A stretch of 7,901 bases of DNA from UMGS1601 sp964617585 (GTDB lineage: Bacteria > Bacillota > Clostridia > Oscillospirales > Ruminococcaceae): contig CAZTXS010000046.1 in assembly GCA_964617585.1 (NCBI GenBank), positions 1 through 7,901 of the forward strand, given 5' to 3'. A program made the translations under genes and the position numbers. Below, in pieces: positions 5,327 to 7,901 of the stretch. Below the pieces are notes generated by a model. It had not been told where the DNA came from. It ran no database searches and saw only the letters and a list, made by a program, of their open reading frames with translations. Position 1 is the first letter of the stretch; each line of letters starts with the position of its first letter.

Positions 5327-5530
5327 TCATGCGCCCTTTACAGCGCCCATAATAAAGCTAATAACCTTACGTGTTCCCGTGATAGGGATAATAGCGGTAA
5401 GCACAGCAGGGACAGCCGAATTGATAGCGGTTACGATAGGCGTAAAGTCAACGCTCGAAAGGTCAACGACCGCAACGTCGGCAATCAAACCGCCTACAGT
5501 TACAGCGCCGGTTACAAAAGATGCAAACAT
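5327..5530 (-). CDS. Major coat protein, pVIII-like
   Basis: This 67-residue protein should form the helical shell of the filament. Residues 2-22 are hydrophobic without an initial Lys/Arg, followed by an acidic patch (DLSSVD, 23-28), a membrane-spanning helix rich in Ala/Val/Ile (about 31-52), and a basic C-terminal part (TRK at 53-55, and K66 near the end) that would face the DNA. An acidic outer part, hydrophobic core and basic inner end are typical of inovirus coat proteins. The first hydrophobic segment could be a leader peptide, but no clear cleavage site is visible. The ribosome site is a full AGGAGG, the best in the operon, and a strong terminator follows, both fitting a very abundant product. 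Confidence 0.85.
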   Translation of the reverse strand: MFASFVTGAVTVGGLIADVAVVDLSSVDFTPIVTAINSAVPAVLTAIIPITGTRKVISFIMGAVKGA

Positions 5531-5567
5531 TTTAAATTCCTCCTAAAATCAAATAAAATAAAATCAT

Positions 5568-5873
5568 TCAAGCCGTATTTATTAAACTGCTGAAAAACTT
5601 GTAAACACCGAAAACTATGAGAAGCAGGAAGATAAAGGCAAGCAATTTGTATGTTTCAATAAACTGTCCTTGTATAATTTCAATGCTCTCACGCTGGGCT
5701 ATAAGCTCTGTCTTTATTTCTGTGAGCGTTTCGCCCTGCTCTGAGCTTTCGGATAATATTTCCGTGAGCCTGTCAAGCTCCGTTGCGTTGGGGTTGTCCG
5801 CCGCAACATATGTATAATCTTCGCCGCCCTCGGCGGCTACTCCAGTCTGTGCAGGATTATTTTCTGTACCCAC
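5568..5873 (-). CDS. Small C-terminally membrane-anchored phage protein, GTG start
   Basis: The 101-residue protein has an acidic, disordered-looking N-terminus (1-31), a Glu-rich heptad-like helix (32-70, probable coiled coil) and one C-terminal membrane helix (about 75-93). It sits between the ssDNA-binding candidate and the major coat gene, where Ff phages carry the end-cap genes VII and IX, so a minor virion or assembly role is plausible; no family was recognised. The start is a GTG at 5873 after a GGCGGTG-type site. The ATG one base upstream is in another frame and soon hits a stop. The gap to the upstream gene is only 16 nt. Confidence 0.7.
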   Translation of the reverse strand: MGTENNPAQTGVAAEGGEDYTYVAADNPNATELDRLTEILSESSEQGETLTEIKTELIAQRESIEIIQGQFIETYKLLAFIFLLLIVFGVYKFFSSLINTA

Positions 5874-5889
5874 ATTTTTTCACCGCCTT

Positions 5890-6264
5890 TTAAGTTTCAT
5901 CAAGGGTAATGCCGCGAAGTGTAAGCTTACCCTTGCCGTTGACTGACGTATGAAGCTGTATAGGCTTGCCGATAAGGCTTTCAAAAACCGATACAGCGTC
6001 AAATTTATCCTTTGACATACCGAAGTATGTAAAAGCCGAATCAAAGGGTATTTTAACAGTAGAAAAGCCAAAGCCGCCGAACTTGCCGTTATTGCCCCAC
6101 TTATCAAGATCTATAGGGGTAAGTAACTGTATTTCCCAACGGTCAAGTACAATGTCGTTTACCTCGCCTGTTTCCCTGTCGGTAACGGTTCCGCCGTGTA
6201 TGCCGTAGTAACCCATAAAATACGTTTTGTAAGGTGCGGGTGTAAGAATTTTTGTGTTTTCCAT
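5890..6264 (-). CDS. Candidate phage ssDNA-binding protein (pV-like)
   Basis: This soluble 124-residue protein has no membrane segment. It alternates aromatic residues and glycines (KTYFMGYYGIHGG, 13-25; WGNNGKFGGFGFS, 56-68) and ends in a beta-rich segment, SLIGKPIQLHTSVNGKGKL (96-114), resembling the last strands of an OB-like fold. A small soluble beta protein upstream of the coat genes is where inoviruses usually encode the ssDNA-binding protein that coats new viral strands and blocks their conversion to duplex. The assignment rests on position, size and composition; I do not recognise a specific family. AAAGGAGA precedes the ATG with a somewhat long A-rich spacer. Confidence 0.6.
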   Translation of the reverse strand: MENTKILTPAPYKTYFMGYYGIHGGTVTDRETGEVNDIVLDRWEIQLLTPIDLDKWGNNGKFGGFGFSTVKIPFDSAFTYFGMSKDKFDAVSVFESLIGKPIQLHTSVNGKGKLTLRGITLDET

Positions 6265-6286
6265 GTTTTTTAATCTCCTTTAATAA

Positions 6287-6508
6287 TCAATATGTTTTTG
6301 GACTTTTTTTACTTCTGAAATCAAATAAAAGAAAGTTTACGAGCTTGCTGTTATCGCCATTAAGCTGTCTTTCTTCAAGGACTGAGGGCAAACGCTTGCC
6401 TATTGCGGTAAGTGCAAAGTACAGGGAAACCATAAGAAGCGCCTTTGTTACTCCGAGATACTGCGTAAAATCCATAAAGGTAATAAAGGCTATGCGCAGA
6501 ATATTCAT
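6287..6508 (-). CDS. Small membrane protein of the phage operon, 73 aa
   Basis: A hydrophobic first half (about residues 3-36) suggests one or two membrane segments. It is followed by a polar, Lys/Arg-containing tail (KRLPSVLEERQLNGDNSK, then RSKKSPKTY) likely on the cytoplasmic side by the positive-inside rule. I do not recognise it; end-cap or assembly functions are possible. Its ATG overlaps, as ATGA, the TGA that ends the in-frame tail beyond the amber codon of the upstream gene. Its GGGGG ribosome site lies within that tail. So this gene was arranged to be coupled to translation of the tail. Confidence 0.65.
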   Translation of the reverse strand: MNILRIAFITFMDFTQYLGVTKALLMVSLYFALTAIGKRLPSVLEERQLNGDNSKLVNFLLFDFRSKKSPKTY

Positions 6509-6615
6509 TTTGTTTCACCCCCTTCATCTTCAATAACATAAGTTTTTCCATATCTTTCAACCGTTTCGGGAGGATTTTCATCAATGTAATATGTATATCC
6601 GTCTTCTTCAATTAT
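6505..6615 (-). other. In-frame coding tail after an amber codon
   Basis: After the TAG at 6618-6616 the same frame continues for 36 sense codons to TGA (6507-6505). It begins IIEEDGYTYYIDENPPE and ends KTYVIEDEGGETK, an acidic Tyr-rich sequence that looks coding. It has no internal ATG, GTG or TTG in frame and no ribosome site of its own. Its stop overlaps the next ATG as ATGA. This could be the C-terminus of the upstream gene reached by UAG read-through, suppression or recoding; the remnant of a recent nonsense mutation; or a sequencing error. Confidence 0.6.
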
Positions 6616-6876
6616 CTAAGGCGGATAGAGATGATGAAAACATAATACAGATAAAACAATAACAATAACAGAAAGAATAACACAAGAAAAAAATCCTTCT
6701 CTCTCCTTCATGAGTGTAATACTGTCAAGACCGCCCACAGATACATAACAATTTGCATAATACTCACCCACAGGAGAAGTAATAGTCTTGTAAAAATCTT
6801 TTGCCATATGTACGGCATGAGATACCTTGCTTTCATAGGGCAGTCGCTGAAATTGCTGAAATGTTGCGATATCCAT
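6616..6876 (-). CDS. Single-pass membrane protein, ends at an in-frame amber codon
   Basis: This is the first gene of the leftward phage operon, 86 residues as read. A soluble N-terminus (1-60, with YESKVSHAVHMAKDFYK and a Gly/Val-rich part near 45-51) precedes one very hydrophobic helix (about 62-80), then HHLYPP and TAG. If the amber codon were read through, the protein would have 123 residues with a 36-residue acidic tail beyond the membrane helix. TAG is used by no other gene I call here; all the rest end in TAA or TGA. The ribosome site AGGGGGT precedes the ATG. Its start region carries ATGTTGCGAT, also found in the operator region. I do not recognise a family. Confidence 0.65.
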   Translation of the reverse strand: MDIATFQQFQRLPYESKVSHAVHMAKDFYKTITSPVGEYYANCYVSVGGLDSITLMKEREGFFSCVILSVIVIVLSVLCFHHLYPP

Positions 6877-6921
6877 ATTTTTTTATACCCCCTAAAAAAC
6901 CAAAACAGAACCTAAGAAACA

Positions 6922-6946
6922 TTAAGTGTTTTTTTGCAACACTTAA
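6922..6946. repeat. Inverted repeat in the leader of the phage operon
   Basis: TTAAGTGTT (6922-6930) and AACACTTAA (6938-6946) are perfect complements separated by 7 nt that include TTTGC. In the leftward mRNA this makes a 9-bp AT-rich stem before the first gene. It may be an additional operator, because it contains a GTTGC half-site, or a leader structure. No T-run follows. Confidence 0.5.
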
Positions 6947-6980
6947 ATGTGCAATTTTGAAACACAAATCTTTAATAAGT

Positions 6981-7009
6981 ATAATATCACAAAATGTTGC
7001 GATTTGCAA
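6981..7009 (-). promoter_or_regulatory. Main leftward promoter of the phage operon
   Basis: On the minus strand TTGCAA (7009-7004), a 17-nt spacer and TATTAT (6986-6981) predict a start near 6974, about 100 nt before the first gene. The -35 lies inside the GTTGC palindrome, so repressor binding would shut the operon. Confidence 0.6.
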
Positions 7010-7019
7010 CATTAAAAAG

Positions 7020-7047
7020 TTGCAAAACAGCACTTTTTATGTAAATA
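7020..7047 (+). promoter_or_regulatory. Likely rightward promoter of the repressor operon
   Basis: TTGCAA (7020-7025) and TAAATA (7042-7047, 16-nt spacing) or AATAAT (7044-7049, 18-nt spacing) are the best pair upstream of the repressor. Either match is weaker than the other promoters here. The -35 overlaps a GTTGCAAA half-site, which suggests autoregulation. A flanking AAAAAGT/ACTTTTT inverted repeat occupies 7014-7038. Confidence 0.4.
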
Positions 7048-7077
7048 ATGTGTTAAAATGAAACTGGAGGTGTTAAA

Positions 7078-7296
7078 ATGTACATTGAAACATTTGCAAA
7101 CAAACTAAAAAAAGCACGCAGGGACAGCGGATTCACACAAGATGAAGTTGAAAAGGAAACAAAAATACCAAGAAGCACATTAGCAGGATACGAAATAGGA
7201 AGAACGCAACCTGATTTAGAAACACTGGGAATATTAGCAGACTTTTATGAAGTATCTGTTGATTGGCTTTTAGGTACCAAAGGAGGGAAAAAATAA
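7078..7296 (+). CDS. Cro/CI-type (XRE family) repressor
   Basis: This 72-residue protein is essentially a single helix-turn-helix domain of the XRE family. LKKARRDSGFTQDEVEKETK (about 9-28) contains the first helices, IPRSTLAGYEIGRTQPD (about 29-45) the recognition helix and the conserved YE-G--(x)P turn, and LETLGILADFYEVSVDWLLG (47-66) the closing helices. There is no cleavage or dimerisation domain, so it resembles small phage and plasmid repressors. GGAGG lies 7 nt before the ATG. It is read away from the phage operon across the GTTGC operator region, so it most likely represses the leftward promoter and maintains a silent state. The next gene starts on its stop codon (TAATG). Confidence 0.9.
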   Translation: MYIETFANKLKKARRDSGFTQDEVEKETKIPRSTLAGYEIGRTQPDLETLGILADFYEVSVDWLLGTKGGKK

Positions 7297-7568
7297 TGAA
7301 TGAAAAGACTATTTTTAAACATATGGGATCAACCAGTAGCAAATATTCTTTATATTTTGAAGAAAAATATGATGAAGAAGAAAAAACAGTAGTCATAGAA
7401 GCAAAAATGAAGTTCGACATGACATCAAAAGCTGCGAAAGAAAAATTAAATAAAGCGTGGGCAAAAGACAAATCACCATTACTTTTAGAATTACAAAAAT
7501 TGTTCAGAGAACATGAAAAAAACAAAAGAGAGGGACAGGAAGGAATGTGGTATAAGCCAATGGAGTAA
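7296..7568 (+). CDS. Hypothetical protein coupled to the repressor, 90 aa
   Basis: I do not recognise a family. The first half looks beta-rich (SKYSLYFEEKYDEEEKTVVIEAKMKF). The second half is charged and helical (KAAKEKLNKAWAKDKSPLLLELQKLFREHEKN), ending in a polar tail. It is soluble, with no membrane segment. The ATG at 7296 shares a base with the repressor stop (TAATG) and follows AGGAGGG. A longer frame from a TTG at 7263 lies inside the repressor gene and has no suitable ribosome site. Constant co-expression with the repressor suggests a role in lysogenic control or a host-benefit gene, but nothing in the sequence fixes it. Confidence 0.75.
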   Translation: MNEKTIFKHMGSTSSKYSLYFEEKYDEEEKTVVIEAKMKFDMTSKAAKEKLNKAWAKDKSPLLLELQKLFREHEKNKREGQEGMWYKPME

Positions 7569-7603
7569 AAACGTAAAAAATACTACATTTTGAAATTTGG
7601 GTA

Positions 7604-7632
7604 TTGACTTTTAGTGGGGTATGGTATATAAT
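7604..7632 (+). promoter_or_regulatory. Promoter of the antitoxin RNA
   Basis: TTGACT (7604-7609), a 17-nt spacer and TATAAT (7627-7632) form a near-perfect sigma-A promoter with a start near 7639. It opposes the toxin promoter and has no open reading frame of note downstream. Confidence 0.85.
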
Positions 7633-7638
7633 ATAAGA

Positions 7639-7718
7639 GAACGAGATATACACATGTAACGCACACAAAAAACGAACCCCCAAGGAAATACCACTTCCTT
7701 GGGGGTTCTACCTTTATT
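7639..7718 (+). ncRNA. Antitoxin RNA of a par/Fst-like type I system
   Basis: The predicted RNA of about 75-80 nt starts after the 7604-7632 promoter and ends at the shared hairpin (7674-7708) with its T-rich trail. Its 5' part (7641-7664) repeats, in the same orientation, the DNA at 7824-7849 that spans the toxin start codon. It is therefore complementary to the toxin ribosome-binding region as well as, through the convergent overlap, to the toxin mRNA 3' end. This is the design of RNA II of the pAD1 par locus. If the first hairpin is leaky, a second stem at 7723-7754 followed by seven T residues would end a longer form near 7763. Confidence 0.75.
7665..7718. terminator. Shared bidirectional terminator
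   Basis: A perfect 14-bp stem pairs GAACCCCCAAGGAA (7674-7687) with TTCCTTGGGGGTTC (7695-7708) around a 7-nt loop. On the minus strand it is followed by GTTTTTTGTG (7673-7664), ending the toxin mRNA. On the plus strand it is followed by TACCTTTATTTT, ending the antitoxin RNA. A common terminator between convergent transcripts is diagnostic of par-type loci. Confidence 0.88.
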
Positions 7719-7722
7719 TTAC

Positions 7723-7763
7723 AAGGCGGCTAACCTTTTGGTTGGGACTGCCTTACTTTTTTT
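7723..7763 (+). terminator. Second hairpin with T-run, backup rightward terminator
   Basis: The stem pairs AAGGC (7723-7727) with GCCTT (7750-7754), then a short G/T-tolerant stretch and AACC (7732-7735) with GGTT (7740-7743) around TTTT, followed by ACTTTTTTTG. In the leftward toxin mRNA the same sequence folds just after the toxin stop, so it may also be a 3'-UTR structure. Confidence 0.6.
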
Positions 7764-7839
7764 GCCCGTCCAACCATTTGCATATGTAGTTTGCTACCAC
7801 ACTTGCCATTACGGACAAAAGAAACGATAATATACACAT
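7753..7839 (-). CDS. Fst/Ldr-like type I membrane toxin peptide, 28 aa
   Basis: This tiny frame gives 28 residues. A single hydrophobic helix (residues 2-19, including SFLLSVMASVVANYI) is followed by the charged end CKWLDGQKK. Known Fst/Ldr-superfamily toxins share this plan, a short membrane helix with a Trp-Leu near the membrane edge and a polar tail (LdrD ends NWLNKRK). Excess peptide would damage the cytoplasmic membrane. AAAGGGGGTG lies 7 nt before the ATG but is partly buried in a CCCC-GAAA-GGGG hairpin. A promoter lies at 7876-7901 and a strong terminator at 7708-7665, giving an mRNA of about 200 nt. The convergent antitoxin RNA, direct repeat and shared terminator support the call more than the peptide alone. 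Confidence 0.8.
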   Translation of the reverse strand: MCILSFLLSVMASVVANYICKWLDGQKK

Positions 7840-7846
7840 GAAATCG

Positions 7847-7861
7847 CACCCCCTTTCGGGG
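7847..7861 (-). promoter_or_regulatory. Toxin ribosome site in a GAAA-capped hairpin
   Basis: In the toxin mRNA CCCC (7861-7858) pairs with GGGG (7853-7850) around a GAAA tetraloop. The paired G residues belong to the Shine-Dalgarno element AAAGGGGGTG (7856-7847). Leader hairpins that hold the ribosome site until the antitoxin binds are typical of type I toxin mRNAs. Confidence 0.65.
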
Positions 7862-7875
7862 CAGCAGCCAATGTT

Positions 7876-7901
7876 ATTATATCACGCCTTGCAAATATTG
7901 T
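7876..7901 (-). promoter_or_regulatory. Toxin promoter, cut by the window edge
   Basis: TATAAT is at 7881-7876 on the minus strand. Exactly 17 nt upstream the last three bases of the window read ACA (7901-7899), which could be the second half of a TTGACA whose first half lies outside. The start would be near 7869, giving a leader of about 30 nt. Confidence 0.65.

Larger units (their letters stand above)
6861..7026. promoter_or_regulatory. GTTGC operator cluster for the repressor
   Basis: The clearest site is the perfect 8-bp inverted repeat AATGTTGC (6993-7000) / GCAACATT (7006-7013) with a 5-bp gap, covering the -35 of the leftward promoter. Related half-sites are TTTGCAAC at 6933-6940, GTTGCAAA at 7019-7026 (over the likely rightward -35) and GTTGCGAT at 6863-6870. 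The 10-mer ATGTTGCGAT is exact at 6861-6870 and 6994-7003. The arrangement fits a phage-type switch bound by the 72-aa repressor. Confidence 0.6.
7641..7849. repeat. Direct repeat pair of the toxin-antitoxin locus
   Basis: The units are 7641-7664 and 7824-7849. They share the exact 11-mer ATATACACATG (7646-7656 and 7830-7840), flanked by ACGA on the left and CGCAC on the right with one-base gaps. The right unit covers the toxin ATG; the left unit is the antitoxin 5' end. This plays the part of the direct repeats in par, which let RNA II block translation in trans. Confidence 0.8.

Noticed and set aside
7037..7045. TTATGTAAA, identical to the XerD arm of Bacillus dif
   Set aside because: The matching XerC arm is absent 6 bp upstream, and the site is in a promoter region. 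A similar TTATGTAAAAC at 4730-4740 is within the tip gene and also lacks a partner arm. Nine AT-rich bases can match by chance.
7051..7080. Direct repeat TGTTAAAATG at 7051-7060 and 7071-7080
   Set aside because: It duplicates the repressor start context, but the first ATG is out of frame and quickly ends. It may be a chance AT-rich duplication, and no function is evident.
7263..7295. TTG start extending the 90-aa gene
   Set aside because: It lies within the repressor coding region with no ribosome site. The ATG at 7296 has AGGAGGG before it and overlaps the repressor stop in the usual TAATG manner.

Overview
The window looks like most or all of a small filamentous phage (inovirus) genome, as a prophage or an episomal replicative form, from a low-GC Gram-positive host. 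A gut-type Clostridia host is my inference. It rests on the AT-rich DNA, strong AGGAGG-type ribosome sites, consensus sigma-A promoters, and the lack of any outer-membrane secretin gene. The viral-sense strand appears to be the minus strand of the window, because all the phage core genes lie on it.

Layout, read in the direction of phage transcription (right to left). A divergent control region (about 6877-7077) holds a promoter and GTTGC-type operators. The morphogenesis operon follows: a membrane protein interrupted by an in-frame amber codon (6876-6505), a small membrane protein (6508-6287), a candidate ssDNA-binding protein (6264-5890), a small C-terminally anchored protein (5873-5568), and the major coat protein (5530-5327). 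A strong terminator comes directly after the coat gene. Next are the adsorption/pIII-like protein (5256-3562), a pVI-like hydrophobic protein (3562-3317) and a Zot/pI-like assembly ATPase (3315-2419). A hairpin-rich gap that may be the replication origin (2267-2418) separates these from a Rep_trans-type rolling-circle initiator (2266-1283) and a 79-aa partner (1286-1047). This matches the Ff (M13) order V-VIII-III-VI-I, except that the replication gene is moved to the end.

Left flank (1-1050). A plus-strand ribbon-helix-helix regulator (835-1050) is preceded by three TTGTACAA operators. These also cover an oppositely directed promoter whose transcript runs toward a 92-aa orphan gene (467-189). 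That leader is opposed by a short convergent plus-strand RNA with a perfect consensus promoter and its own terminator. A near-perfect 67-bp-arm inverted repeat (52-191) closes the region.

Right flank (7078-7901). A Cro/CI-type repressor (7078-7296) and a 90-aa partner (7296-7568) are read away from the phage operon. Next is what I read as an unannotated type I toxin-antitoxin locus with the architecture of the par/Fst system: a 28-aa membrane toxin on the minus strand, a convergent antitoxin RNA on the plus strand, a shared two-way terminator, and a direct repeat that makes the antitoxin 5' end complementary to the toxin start site.

No integrase, no secretin, no CRISPR array and no tRNA or rRNA gene were seen.
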